From NCBI GenBank assembly GCA_003612485.1, contig RAZA01000002.1:62001-126000 (forward strand): a stretch of 64,000 bases of DNA, given 5' to 3'. Below the pieces are notes generated by a model. The model had not been told where the DNA came from and searched no databases. It was given only the letters and a program-made list of their open reading frames with translations. Source of the stretch: a bacterium D16-50. GTDB taxonomy: Bacteria; Bacillota; Clostridia; Lachnospirales; Lachnospiraceae. Position 1 is the first letter of the stretch. The number at the start of each line of letters is the position of its first letter. Position numbers and translations under genes: made by a program. Of this stretch, positions 1 to 8,766 are shown one piece after another.

Positions 1-885
1 GTGTTGAGCGTTCTATGGGATTTTGTGATCGGCTTCATTATTTCTATCTATATGCTTGCCAGCAAGGAGCGTTTTGCAGGGCAGATCAAAAAAGTCATTT
101 ATGCAGTTTTTGAGCGGGATACGGCGAATATAACCATTCGCAATTTTAGGTTTACCCATAGAACATTCATAGGCTTTCTGGGGGGCAAGGTGATTGACTC
201 TATTTGCATAGGCATTCTATGCTTCATCGGAACCTCTATCATGGGTACGCCCTATCCTGCATTGGTCAGCGTGATCATTGGTGTAACCAATATCATTCCG
301 TTTTTTGGACCTTTTTTGGGTGCGATTCCCAGTACGATTCTCATTTTTGTAGTAGATCCCATGCATCCTCTTAACTGCGTATATTTTGTGATTTTCGTGT
401 TTGTATTGCAGCAATTTGACGGCAATATTCTTGGTCCCAAGATATTGGGAGATTCCACCGGCCTGACGGGCTTTTGGGTTATTTTTGCGATCACCTTGTT
501 CGGAGGCTTGTATGGGGTGTTGGGAATGATCGTGGGAGTGCCCATATTTGCAGTAATCTATGCAGCCGTCAAAGCTATCGTGAACACTATGTTGGAAAAA
601 AAGAAAATGCCCAAGGGTTCAGAAGAATATGAAGATATAGAGTATGTAGACGAAGATGGATTTCACCAACTTCCTAAAGATACGGGAAGCAAAAAGGGAA
701 ATAAACAGCGGAAGAGCCATCTTCAGGAAGGATTCCATTGGAAATGGAGCGGAATCAAGGCTCTCAACTTAGGAAAGAAAGCATCCGAAGGCACAGATTT
801 AGAGGAAGATGCCAACGAAAGCGAGGATGCTGATTCCCAAAACGAAAATAATCCTTTAAATGAAAAGTCCGATAGCAATAATTAG
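1..885 (+). CDS. AI-2E family transporter, 3' part
   Basis: This is the C-terminal portion of an integral membrane protein of the AI-2E/PerM-like permease family. Several hydrophobic helices run through roughly residues 1-195, with the family's conserved 'NIIPFFGPFLGAIPS' stretch near residue 97 and 'QFDGNILGPKILG' near 138. A charged hydrophilic tail of about 95 residues follows, rich in Glu, Asp, Lys and Asn. The family has about 350-400 residues before such a tail, so the N-terminal half lies upstream of the window; the apparent GTG at position 1 is probably internal. Family members export small molecules or ions; the substrate here is unknown. The dtd gene follows 45 bp downstream. Confidence 0.85.
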   Translation: MLSVLWDFVIGFIISIYMLASKERFAGQIKKVIYAVFERDTANITIRNFRFTHRTFIGFLGGKVIDSICIGILCFIGTSIMGTPYPALVSVIIGVTNIIPFFGPFLGAIPSTILIFVVDPMHPLNCVYFVIFVFVLQQFDGNILGPKILGDSTGLTGFWVIFAITLFGGLYGVLGMIVGVPIFAVIYAAVKAIVNTMLEKKKMPKGSEEYEDIEYVDEDGFHQLPKDTGSKKGNKQRKSHLQEGFHWKWSGIKALNLGKKASEGTDLEEDANESEDADSQNENNPLNEKSDSNN

Positions 886-930
886 ATAGACAATAGGTAG
901 TCAATACATACCGGCAGGGGGAAGCAAGAA

Positions 931-1401
931 ATGCGATTTATTGTACAAAGGGTGAGAGAAGCCAGCGTGGCTGTTGATGAAGAGGTAATCGGGAAAATTG
1001 AGGCAGGTTTTCTGGTGTTTGTCGGAATCAGTGCTTCCGATACCATGGACAAAAGACGTTCTTTAGAGATCTCGGATAAAATGGTAAAGAAACTGGTTGG
1101 CCTTCGTATTTTCAGAGATGAGAGCGGAAAGACCAATTTGGATCTGAAATCAGTGAATGGTGGAATTCTGCTCATATCCCAATTCACCCTTTATGCGGAC
1201 TGCCGCAAGGGAAATAGGCCTTCTTTCACAAATGCCGCTGCTCCGGAAGCTGCTAATGAGCTATACAGATATATCGTGGACAAATGCAGGCAGGAGATTG
1301 GGGCAGTGGAAGAGGGGAGTTTCGGAGCGGACATGAAGGTTTCACTGGTGAATGACGGACCGTTTACAGTGATTTTGGATTCTGATGAAATCTGCCAGTA
1401 A
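931..1401 (+). CDS. dtd: D-aminoacyl-tRNA deacylase
   Basis: This 156-residue protein has the full length of the DTD family, which hydrolyses D-amino acids (and glycine) mischarged on tRNA and so protects translation in the cytoplasm. Both signature motifs are visible: 'SQFTLYAD' near residue 88, carrying the catalytic-pocket Ser-Gln, and 'NDGPFTV' near residue 138, the counterpart of the usual Asn-x-Gly-Pro-Val-Thr motif that forms the chiral proofreading site. The start is the canonical MRxxxQR-like N-terminus, preceded by a GGGGGAAG ribosome site. It may be cotranscribed with the upstream permease gene. Confidence 0.93.
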   Translation: MRFIVQRVREASVAVDEEVIGKIEAGFLVFVGISASDTMDKRRSLEISDKMVKKLVGLRIFRDESGKTNLDLKSVNGGILLISQFTLYADCRKGNRPSFTNAAAPEAANELYRYIVDKCRQEIGAVEEGSFGADMKVSLVNDGPFTVILDSDEICQ

Positions 1402-1475
1402 GAGAGTGTTGTTATATATTGGTACACAAGGGGGAGTTCAAACCATTATTTACTTTATAATAAGGAGGGTATGAT

Positions 1476-3005
1476 ATGATGAATTGGCCGATTATGACAA
1501 TTCGCATAGGGGCGATGGAGATGTCGGTACTGGCTGTGGTGGTTGCTGTAGCGTTAGTGTTTCTGCTTCTGATTTTCTTGACGGGGTATGTGAAGGCGTC
1601 CCCTGACACGGCGATGATTATTTCCGGTCTTAGGAAGAATCCGAAGGTGCTGATCGGTAAAGCAGGAATCAAGATTCCTTTTCTCGAGAGGAAGGATGAG
1701 CTGAACCTGCAGCTGATTCCCATTGACGTGAAAACATCCAACGCTGTTCCGACAGCTGACTACATAAATATCAACGTAGATGCAACTGTGAACGTAAAGA
1801 TCAGCGACAATGAAGAAAGACTGAAGCTGGCTGCCCAGAATTTTCTAAACAAAAATGCCGAATACATCGGCCGTGTAGCCAGAGAGGTTCTGGAGGGCAA
1901 TGTTCGTGAGATAGTGGGCAAGATGGCCCTTGAGGAGATGGTATCCGACCGCCAGAAGTTCGCCATGCTGGTAAAGGAAAACGCCGAACCGGATCTTGCA
2001 TCTATGGGTCTGGACATCATCAGCTTCAATGTACAGAATTTTGTGGATGGAAATGGCGTCATAGAAAATCTAGGTGTGGATAATATTGTAAAAATCCAAA
2101 AGAACGCTGCTATATCCCGGGCCGAAAGCGAAAAGGAGATTGCAAAGGCGCAGGCCAGCGCCAAGCGCGAGGCGAATGAGGCAGAGGTAAATTCCCAGTC
2201 CGAGATCGCCAAGAAACAGAATGAGCTGGCCATTCAAAAGGCGGAGCTGAAACGAGAGGCGGATATCAAGCAGGCCGAAGCGGATGCCGCATACCGTATT
2301 CAGGAAGAAGAACAGCGCAAGACCGTAGAGATCACCACTGCAAACGCAAACATTGCAAAGCAGGAAAAGGAAATTCTGCTTAAGCAGCGCGAGGCAGAAG
2401 TCATGGAGCAGGCTCTGGACGCACAAGTCAAGAAAAAGGCAGAGGCGGAAAGATTCGCAAAGCAGCAGCAAGCGGATGCCAGCTTGTATGAGCGCCAGCG
2501 GGAGGCCGAAGCTAAGAAGTTCGAGACAGAGAAGGAAGCGGAGGCCATGAAGGCTCAGGCGGAGGCAAAGCGATACACTATGGAGCAAGAGGCGGACGGT
2601 ATCCGTACCAGAGGCCTTGCCGAGGCGGAAGCCATTCGTGCCAAAGCCGTGGCCGAAGCAGAAGGTATTGAGAAAAAAGCTGAAGCGATGGCCAAAATGG
2701 GTGAGGCTGCCGTATTGGAAATGTATTTCAAGGCATTGCCTGAAGTGGTCAAAAATGCCGCTGAACCGCTTGCAAGTGTTGACAAGATCACCATGTACGG
2801 CGACGGAAATTCTTCCAAGCTGATGAAGGATGTCATGGGAACTGTAGTGCAGATTACCGACGGTCTGAAGGAAGCCACCGGCGTTGACCTGCAGGCTGTG
2901 CTGTCAGGATTTCTTGCCGGAAAGGTAGCATCTGCAGATAAAGGAACAGATATCGGAAAAGGAACAGAAACTAAAGGAATGAGCGAATCCGCCAAAAACG
3001 AATAA
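1476..3005 (+). CDS. Flotillin-like SPFH/PHB protein
   Basis: This 509-residue membrane-associated scaffold protein has an N-terminal transmembrane segment (about residues 14-40), then an SPFH/band-7 domain (about 40-200), and then a very long Ala/Glu/Lys/Gln-rich coiled coil (about 205-430) typical of flotillins. Flotillins (YuaG/FloT) organise functional membrane microdomains. The C-terminus has a short Lys/Gly/Thr/Glu-rich repeat tail. The gene starts with two ATGs behind AAGGAGGG; the second ATG could also be used. In Bacillus a NfeD-like protein is usually encoded next door, but none is seen here. A hairpin lies about 70 bp downstream. Confidence 0.88.
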   Translation: MMNWPIMTIRIGAMEMSVLAVVVAVALVFLLLIFLTGYVKASPDTAMIISGLRKNPKVLIGKAGIKIPFLERKDELNLQLIPIDVKTSNAVPTADYININVDATVNVKISDNEERLKLAAQNFLNKNAEYIGRVAREVLEGNVREIVGKMALEEMVSDRQKFAMLVKENAEPDLASMGLDIISFNVQNFVDGNGVIENLGVDNIVKIQKNAAISRAESEKEIAKAQASAKREANEAEVNSQSEIAKKQNELAIQKAELKREADIKQAEADAAYRIQEEEQRKTVEITTANANIAKQEKEILLKQREAEVMEQALDAQVKKKAEAERFAKQQQADASLYERQREAEAKKFETEKEAEAMKAQAEAKRYTMEQEADGIRTRGLAEAEAIRAKAVAEAEGIEKKAEAMAKMGEAAVLEMYFKALPEVVKNAAEPLASVDKITMYGDGNSSKLMKDVMGTVVQITDGLKEATGVDLQAVLSGFLAGKVASADKGTDIGKGTETKGMSESAKNE

Positions 3006-3076
3006 AGAACAAAAAGTACCAAATGAACAAAACCATTCATTTAATAAGTAGCCCAAAAGCATACAGATCGAAGATC

Positions 3077-3120
3077 GCCCCAACTATTCGTTAAACTTGT
3101 CTTTTGCGAATAGTTGGGGC
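3077..3120. terminator. Strong hairpin between flotillin and NUDIX genes
   Basis: A perfect 14-bp inverted repeat (GCCCCAACTATTCG at 3077-3090 and its complement at 3107-3120) encloses a 16-nt loop. It sits between two convergent genes, so a shared terminator is the natural reading, although neither strand has a long T tract right after the stem. Confidence 0.55.
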
Positions 3121-3202
3121 AACCTTAAGAACCACTCTTCCTATTGTTCTCTTAACGCCCAAGTTCATGTTCCCGGCATATATTCTTAGATTCTAACTTT
3201 AT

Positions 3203-3293
3203 TTCTCAGTCCGTTATTCCTTATTCTGCAAAGAAACTTCTCAGAAACTGATTTTTAATTCTCAGTTCATTATTCCTTGCTCTGCAAAGAAAT
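3203..3293. repeat. Imperfect tandem duplication of the NUDIX gene 3' end
   Basis: Two 35-bp copies, 3203-3237 and 3259-3293, lie 56 bp apart and differ at about 5 positions. The second copy covers the last codons and stop of the NUDIX gene; the first is a non-coding echo directly downstream of it. Confidence 0.75.
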
Positions 3294-3831
3294 ATGCGGC
3301 CAGCTGCGCTCTGGAACTGAAGGATTCTGTTTCCAAAAGAGCCCTGACCTCATCTCTGGTATAAAACTTAGCCTCGATCTGCTCGTTTTCGGAGGTATGA
3401 TCTTCAAAGCTTCCTTCGACTTCCACAAATGCAATGTAGGTTGTAGTGTCAGAAATAGCTACAGCCGCAAAAGAAGGCGGCAAAATTTTCTTGATTCGCT
3501 TCACCCTCAGACCAGTTTCCTCATAAAGCTCTCGGGCAATACAGTCCTCGATCTGCTCGTCCTGATTCAGCATGCCTGCGCACAGATTGTAGACCATACG
3601 GTTGACGCCCATTCTGAATTCATGAAGCAAAAGAAGCCTATCACAGCAAGTGGCTATGATGGAGACTCCGCTGGGCTTGCCGCCCACATCCTCAATACCG
3701 CTCAAGTCTCTGCGGCTGACCATTTCATATTTTTTCTCTCTGCCAGCCTTGTTCCTATAGACCAGTTCATAGCTTTTCAGATACTTTCCGTCACGAACCT
3801 TTTCCAGTTTGATGAATTCCATTTGCGCCAC
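3262..3831 (-). CDS. NUDIX hydrolase, ADP-ribose pyrophosphatase-like
   Basis: This 189-residue cytoplasmic hydrolase is of the ADPRase type of NUDIX enzymes. The NUDIX box is complete and canonical: Gly, five residues, Glu, seven residues, then REL-YEE-TGL (about residues 92-114), so the metal-binding catalytic helix is intact. The N-terminal half ('YELVYRNKAGREKKYEMVSR') matches ADP-ribose and nucleotide-sugar diphosphatases in position, but the substrate cannot be fixed from sequence. The gene ends inside a duplicated 35-bp element. It lies 74 bp downstream of the RNase E/G gene and may belong to that transcript. Confidence 0.88.
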   Translation of the reverse strand: MAQMEFIKLEKVRDGKYLKSYELVYRNKAGREKKYEMVSRRDLSGIEDVGGKPSGVSIIATCCDRLLLLHEFRMGVNRMVYNLCAGMLNQDEQIEDCIARELYEETGLRVKRIKKILPPSFAAVAISDTTTYIAFVEVEGSFEDHTSENEQIEAKFYTRDEVRALLETESFSSRAQLAAYFFAEQGIMN

Positions 3832-3905
3832 CCTTCATTTTTGCTCTTTTGGTTTCTATTCCTGATTCGCCGTATATTGGTTCCAGCTCTCCACATGTGT
3901 GGAGT

Positions 3906-5396
3906 TTATTCTGCATGTACCGACCGGAACTGCTCTCTCAATGGTTTGCTGATCTTTTTGCGTGTTATCTCCACCAATCCAAGAGGGGTCATGTCAACCA
4001 CATGCGTCTGGACCTTGTCTTTCTGAACCAGAGCTTTTAGATGATTCAAAAGCTCCCTATTGTATGAAGCCGACTGCATATTGATGAAATCTACAATGAT
4101 TATTCCCGATAGATTGCGCAGCACCAGCTGAATCGCCACCTCCTCCGCGGCCTCAAGATTGATTCGGCGGTAGGTTTCCTGAGGATCTTTTCCGGCTTCG
4201 TATTTGCCGGTGTTTACATCGATGACTGTCAGCGCCTCTGTGGGTTCAATGATCAGATAACCGCCTGATTTCAGCCATACGCGGCTTGCCAAAGCCGTTT
4301 CCAATTTGCTTTCAACAGAGTACAGAACGGAAAGGGGCAATGCCTTGTCCTGATATAGTCTGACGACAACATCCAATTCATGCTCCCGGCAGTATCTTTC
4401 CAGCGGCTCCTGCATAGAAACCTGATCCGTCACAATCTCCCAGCCACCTTCTACCATTTGCTTCATAGGAGATTCTGCTGTCCCTTTCGACATTGCCTTT
4501 TCCGACATTGTTTCTTCGGACATCGAATCCTGCTGCCTCAGGGTATCATTGTATGTGATGCCCATCAGAGGAAATTGCTCAAACACGGCCTCGAATTCCT
4601 CCGGAGCCTCCTTCAGGCAAGAAAAGCAGTTTCTGAATCTCGCCGTATGAAGCAGACGAATAAGCGGCTCTGCCAGAGAAAAGAACTGGCGCAAAAGTCC
4701 GCTCTCGCTCTCCTCTCCTGCCTTGGTTCTAATCACGCATCCCATGGGCGGCAGTCTGAGATCATTTGGCATGAAGTTCCTATTTTCCTGCAAATCCCCA
4801 TTCTCCGGCTCTGCCCCACGCCCGCCCAAAGACCGGAATATGTTCATATCCAGTTCCGAAGCCCCGTCCTTCAAGACCTTCTTTTCCGTCAGGAAACGTT
4901 TCAGTTCCTTTTTTCTTTCGCTGTTAAGTTTTGTGGAAAAGCTTGCTCTCTCAGAACCAACCGACAGAACAAAATAATCATTGTATAATGAAACCTGTGT
5001 CGTAACGCAAGCCTTTTTCAGGCCTTGAGAATCCTTGATCACCTGAACCAGAATTTCATCTCCCGCTATCAGACGTCCATTATAGGTTCTGTTCAAAAGA
5101 TAAGGAACCAGCATGCTTTTCAGGGAAAGAAAGCAAATTTCACCATCTGCGATTTCCACAAAGCAGGCATTGATATTTTTGACCATACTCTTGATTTTTC
5201 CGATGTAGACGGCGCCGATTCGGCTGGGTCTGTCCGGGAAAAAAGAAGCCGCCATCAGACGGTTGTCTTGGATATAAAGAGCACAGCGGCACTTTTTATA
5301 GACGGTAAACAAAAGCCTCCCTTTGTCTGTCCTTCGCAGCTGCTGCTCTTCCTCCGTGATCGACACGGATAACTTCGGCGGTATTTTCCTGCTCAT
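3906..5396 (-). CDS. Ribonuclease E/G family protein
   Basis: This 496-residue endoribonuclease is of the RNase E/G family. It shows an N-terminal S1-type RNA-binding domain with 'GAVYIGKIKSMV' and the catalytic DNase I-like domain with two metal-binding aspartates in 'VIDVNTG' and 'IIIVDFINMQ'. The family processes rRNA and mRNA. It ends shortly after 'LGLVEITRKK', without the Zn-link CPxC motif of RNase E and with no C-terminal scaffold. Residues near 290-320 form a low-complexity insertion with repeated Ser/Glu/Met/Lys. I chose the ATG at 5396 because it overlaps the stop of the upstream gene as ATGA; a longer reading would run through that gene in another frame. In relatives this gene precedes rplU-rpmA, which are absent here. 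Confidence 0.85.
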   Translation of the reverse strand: MSRKIPPKLSVSITEEEQQLRRTDKGRLLFTVYKKCRCALYIQDNRLMAASFFPDRPSRIGAVYIGKIKSMVKNINACFVEIADGEICFLSLKSMLVPYLLNRTYNGRLIAGDEILVQVIKDSQGLKKACVTTQVSLYNDYFVLSVGSERASFSTKLNSERKKELKRFLTEKKVLKDGASELDMNIFRSLGGRGAEPENGDLQENRNFMPNDLRLPPMGCVIRTKAGEESESGLLRQFFSLAEPLIRLLHTARFRNCFSCLKEAPEEFEAVFEQFPLMGITYNDTLRQQDSMSEETMSEKAMSKGTAESPMKQMVEGGWEIVTDQVSMQEPLERYCREHELDVVVRLYQDKALPLSVLYSVESKLETALASRVWLKSGGYLIIEPTEALTVIDVNTGKYEAGKDPQETYRRINLEAAEEVAIQLVLRNLSGIIIVDFINMQSASYNRELLNHLKALVQKDKVQTHVVDMTPLGLVEITRKKISKPLREQFRSVHAE

Positions 5397-6166
5397 GCCA
5401 TATCCTCCTCTGGATTGCGGGCATGGGAAAGGCTCTGAACCTCCTTGGGATCCGAGAATCCGATTTCGCCAAGGGAGACCAGCTGCCGCTCCCCTTCTGT
5501 CCCCATATCTGTGTAGACATCCTCCCTGACAATCCGCAGCGCATTCTCCTGCAGCTGCTCTCCCCTCCGGGCCAGCATTGCAGTCACAACCTGCACAGGC
5601 TTGATGTTTCCTCCGCTGGAGGCATCCAGAAGCATGGAAAGACTGCCTGAGCAATACTCCCCTGAGGTTCTATACTCCAGACTGTAGATCCCCTGCTTTA
5701 GGTCCATTTCCCGCATTCCGTGTTTTGTCTTTTTGGTGATCAGTATCTGCTCCTGTGCCAGAAAATCCGGCAGCTCAGCTGCCAAGTCGGTCTCCGGCAT
5801 CAGATCCTCTCTGAAGCTCACCGTATAGGCAGCAGCCGCTACGCTGGCCATGGCATTTCCTGCCCCTTCGGGAAGGATCCTTACGGATACGATCTCTATT
5901 CCGGGCACACTGGCCCCATTCAGTCTTTCCATCACATCCTCGCAGGAATGGATGGAATTGACCTCTATATCCATGTACTCGCCGTTGCTGGTCAATCCTA
6001 CTCCTAAGGGGGCGGCAAAAGTCATGACCTGATGCGGACTAAATCCTGCAGTATACACTACGTCGATCTGCGCCCGCCGGATAGCTTTTTGAAAAAAGCG
6101 CATTACATCCAAATGTCCGATGAAGCGGACTGCTCCATATTTCTTAAATTTGATACGAAGCTTCAT
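5393..6166 (-). CDS. TIGR03936/DUF2344 radical-SAM-associated protein
   Basis: This 257-residue protein begins with the family signature 'KYGAVRFIGHLDVMRFFQKAIRRA' region, followed by 'TAGFSPHQVMTFAAPLGVG'. The family (DUF2344, TIGR03936) is nearly always encoded beside, or fused to, a B12-binding radical SAM protein (TIGR03960). Its own role is unknown; translation or RNA modification is suspected from context. Here the radical SAM partner is not adjacent but lies about 7 kb away at 13360-15234. It is translationally coupled by ATGA to the RNase E/G gene. A good minus-strand promoter lies at 6242-6270. Confidence 0.85.
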   Translation of the reverse strand: MKLRIKFKKYGAVRFIGHLDVMRFFQKAIRRAQIDVVYTAGFSPHQVMTFAAPLGVGLTSNGEYMDIEVNSIHSCEDVMERLNGASVPGIEIVSVRILPEGAGNAMASVAAAAYTVSFREDLMPETDLAAELPDFLAQEQILITKKTKHGMREMDLKQGIYSLEYRTSGEYCSGSLSMLLDASSGGNIKPVQVVTAMLARRGEQLQENALRIVREDVYTDMGTEGERQLVSLGEIGFSDPKEVQSLSHARNPEEDMA

Positions 6167-6241
6167 TGTTCTTCTCCCCTGCGTTGTTTGGCCCGGATTC
6201 TAAATTTTTCTTGGGCTGAGGCCTTTCGCCTTAACGGGTAG

Positions 6242-6270
6242 ATTATACCATGTTTTATTTGATTTCGCAA
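6242..6270 (-). promoter_or_regulatory. Promoter for the TIGR03936-RNase G operon
   Basis: On the minus strand TTGCGA (6265-6270) is separated by exactly 17 bp from TATAAT (6242-6247), pointing toward the gene that starts at 6166. It is divergent from the plus-strand promoter at 6303-6331. Confidence 0.65.
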
Positions 6271-6302
6271 CTTTTGCGCCGAAATGATGCGCTCCGGAAC
6301 AC

Positions 6303-6331
6303 TGGACAATTCCCATTTTTTTCTGTATAAT
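6303..6331 (+). promoter_or_regulatory. Promoter for the ABC sugar importer operon
   Basis: TGGACA (6303-6308), a 17-bp spacer and TATAAT (6326-6331) form a near-consensus vegetative promoter about 48 bp before the start of the ATPase gene. No clear catabolite-response element was seen nearby. Confidence 0.65.
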
Positions 6332-6378
6332 GTGAACAGATATACGGATGCGCAGGAAATGCGCAGATTGGAGCCAAG

Positions 6379-7539
6379 ATGGAAGTTAAATTGCAGAATC
6401 TGACAAAAAAATTTCCCAGCCGGGACAAGAAAAAACAAGAGGACGTGGTTGCAGTAAATGATTTTACCTTTACGATACCGGACGGAAAGCTTATCGGCCT
6501 TCTGGGACCTTCCGGATGCGGCAAAAGCACTACTTTGAACTTGATCAGCGGCCTGCAGAAGCCCACCGGCGGCAGGATCTTCTTCGGCAGCGACGACGTT
6601 ACCACGCTTCCGCCGGAAAAGAGGGGAATCGGTTTGGTATTTCAGAATTATGCCCTTTACCCCCATCTGACGGTAAGGCAGAACATCCAGTTTCCGCTGG
6701 GGAATCTGAAAGGGAAAAACAAGCTGTCAAAACAAGAGATGCTGGACAGAGCGGTCTCCGCGGCAAAGCTGGTGCAGATCGAAGAGCTGATGGACCGTAA
6801 GCCCGGCGAGCTGTCCGGCGGTCAGCAGCAGCGCGTGGCCATTGCCAGAGCCTTGGTGAAGATGCCCCGGGTTCTTCTGCTGGACGAGCCCCTCTCCAAT
6901 CTGGACGCCAGACTGCGGATTCAGACAAGAGAGGAAATACGGCGCATTCAGAGAGAAACGGGAATCACCACGATTTTTGTCACCCACGATCAGGAGGAGG
7001 CCATGAGCATTTCCGATATGATCGTCGTCATGAAGGAGGGAATCGTCCAGCAGATCGGCCGGCCCCAGCAGGTCTATGACAGCCCTGCAAATCTCTTTGT
7101 GGCGAAGTTCCTCGGCACGCCCCCCATCAACGTATTTCAGGGAAAAGTGCGGAAAGGAATGCTGTATATAGGGGAAGATGCCGTTCTTAAGCTTCAGGGC
7201 GCGGACTCCGGAGAGGATAGGGAGGTCTATGCCGCAGTACGGCCGGAAGGCTTTCTTTTACAAGAGGAAGGACCTCTGCACTGTGAACTGAGCGGCATCG
7301 AAGTGATGGGAAGGGATATCAGCGTTGTCTCGAAAAACAGCGCCTCTGAAAATCCTGCCATCCGGGCCATCATCGGTGCGGAAAACGGAATTCATGTGGA
7401 AAGGATGCTGTCTGCGCATCCGGAAAAAAGAACGGTGAGATTTGCCCTGATGCCTCATAAGGTATTCTTGTTCGACAAAGAGACAGAGGAAAGAATCTTT
7501 GTGAATCCCACGGAGCAGATGAACGGGGGCCGGTTATGA
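6379..7539 (+). CDS. ABC transporter ATP-binding protein, MalK/UgpC type
   Basis: This 386-residue ATPase powers a carbohydrate-uptake-1 type ABC importer. Walker A 'GPSGCGKST' lies near residue 45, the Q-loop in 'LVFQNYALYPHLT', signature 'LSGGQQQR' near 145, Walker B 'VLLLDEPLSNLD' near 165 and the switch His in 'FVTHDQEEA'. A C-terminal regulatory OB/TOBE-like region follows from about residue 245, as in MalK/UgpC. The start is preceded by GGAG with 5-bp spacing. It overlaps the first permease gene by ATGA. The full set ATPase, permease, permease, binding protein is present, so it probably serves this transporter rather than acting as a shared ATPase. Confidence 0.92.
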   Translation: MEVKLQNLTKKFPSRDKKKQEDVVAVNDFTFTIPDGKLIGLLGPSGCGKSTTLNLISGLQKPTGGRIFFGSDDVTTLPPEKRGIGLVFQNYALYPHLTVRQNIQFPLGNLKGKNKLSKQEMLDRAVSAAKLVQIEELMDRKPGELSGGQQQRVAIARALVKMPRVLLLDEPLSNLDARLRIQTREEIRRIQRETGITTIFVTHDQEEAMSISDMIVVMKEGIVQQIGRPQQVYDSPANLFVAKFLGTPPINVFQGKVRKGMLYIGEDAVLKLQGADSGEDREVYAAVRPEGFLLQEEGPLHCELSGIEVMGRDISVVSKNSASENPAIRAIIGAENGIHVERMLSAHPEKRTVRFALMPHKVFLFDKETEERIFVNPTEQMNGGRL

Positions 7540-8699
7540 TTGAGCAAAGTGAAATGTGTGTGAAAGATGTGAAAAACAGCAGTGCAGATAAAGAAAGCAC
7601 AGACAAAAACATGTGCATAAACGGTACGGACGTAGGTAATGCTGCGGACAAAATTAATGGTACAGACATAAGCAATAGTACAAACAAAGACATAGATACC
7701 GACATAAGCAAAGATACGAACAAAAACAACGGTACGAATAAAGGCATAGGTACGCACAAAAGCAACGGTGCGTCCAATAGCAAAGACGGCGCAGGGAAGG
7801 ATCTGCTGGAAAGAATTGGCAGCCTTAAAGGCTGGCTGTATCTGCTTCCGGCGGTTCTTTTTCTGGGGGCGTTTATGGTGTACCCTTTGATAGATGTGTT
7901 TGTCTATTCCTTTGAAGAGGGATATAATTCCGCCTCACAGACCTATCTGGGCACCGGAGGGTACAACTATTCCTATGTCCTGCATGATCCATACTTCCTG
8001 CAGGCCGTAAAAAATACCTTTATTTTGGTCATTATCACCGTACCCTTGTCCACCGGCATAGCGCTGCTGATCTCTGTGGGACTGAATTCCATCAAACCCC
8101 TGAGGAATTTGTTCCAGACCATCTATTTTCTGCCGTATGTGACCAACACGCTGGCGGTGGGGCTGGTGTTCATGATTCTTTTCAAGAAGACACCCTACAC
8201 CGATGGCCTTATCAATCTATTGATCAATTGGTTTGGCGGCAGTTCGGTGGATTTCATCGACGGTCCTTATTGGGCCAAAATGTTCGTACTGTGCTTTTAC
8301 ACGATCTGGGTGGTGATGCCCTTCAAGATTCTGATTCTGACCAGTGCGCTGGCCTCGGTAAATCAGGACTATTACAATGCGGCCAAAGTGGACGGTACCT
8401 CCAAGCTCCGAACTTTCGGGCGGATAACCCTTCCCATGATCTCCCCCATGATCTTTTATCTGGTCATCACGGGCTTCATCGGCGCCTTCAAGGCATACAG
8501 CGACGTGGTGGCTCTGTTCGGAACGGATCTGAACGCAGCGAAAATGAATACTATAGTGGGCTATATCTACGACATGCTCTATGGGGACAGCGGCGGATAC
8601 CCCTCTTACGCTTCTGCCGCAGCCATTATTTTATTCGCCATCATACTCACCATCACCTGCATCAACCTGCTTGTAAGCAAAAGAAAGGTTCACTACTGA
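7536..8699 (+). CDS. Sugar ABC transporter permease (MalF/UgpA type) with repeat-rich N-tail
   Basis: This is an integral membrane permease of a binding-protein-dependent importer. From about residue 90 it follows the usual pattern: first helix 'GWLYLLPAVLFLGAFMVYP', six membrane segments in all, and the EAA loop 'YNAAKVDGTSKLRTFGRITLPMISP' that contacts the ATPase. The unusual part is residues 1-85, a hydrophilic tail of imperfect Asp/Asn/Lys/Thr/Gly repeats with no membrane segment. Family members start close to the first helix and have around 290-310 residues, so the tail is an addition. The ATG overlaps the upstream stop, which supports translation of the tail. Confidence 0.88.
   Translation: MIEQSEMCVKDVKNSSADKESTDKNMCINGTDVGNAADKINGTDISNSTNKDIDTDISKDTNKNNGTNKGIGTHKSNGASNSKDGAGKDLLERIGSLKGWLYLLPAVLFLGAFMVYPLIDVFVYSFEEGYNSASQTYLGTGGYNYSYVLHDPYFLQAVKNTFILVIITVPLSTGIALLISVGLNSIKPLRNLFQTIYFLPYVTNTLAVGLVFMILFKKTPYTDGLINLLINWFGGSSVDFIDGPYWAKMFVLCFYTIWVVMPFKILILTSALASVNQDYYNAAKVDGTSKLRTFGRITLPMISPMIFYLVITGFIGAFKAYSDVVALFGTDLNAAKMNTIVGYIYDMLYGDSGGYPSYASAAAIILFAIILTITCINLLVSKRKVHY
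7560..7790. repeat. Low-complexity repeats coding for the permease N-tail
   Basis: Short imperfect units resembling 'acaaannnannggtac' recur through this stretch and encode alternating Asn-Gly-Thr-Asp/Asn-Lys-x-Ile motifs. They are in frame with the permease and look like slippage-derived expansion. Confidence 0.7.
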
Positions 8700-8766
8700 T
8701 CTTTTGCTACAATCCGGAAGAACAAGCAAATGCACTGACATGCAAATGCAATGAAAGGCGGACGTT

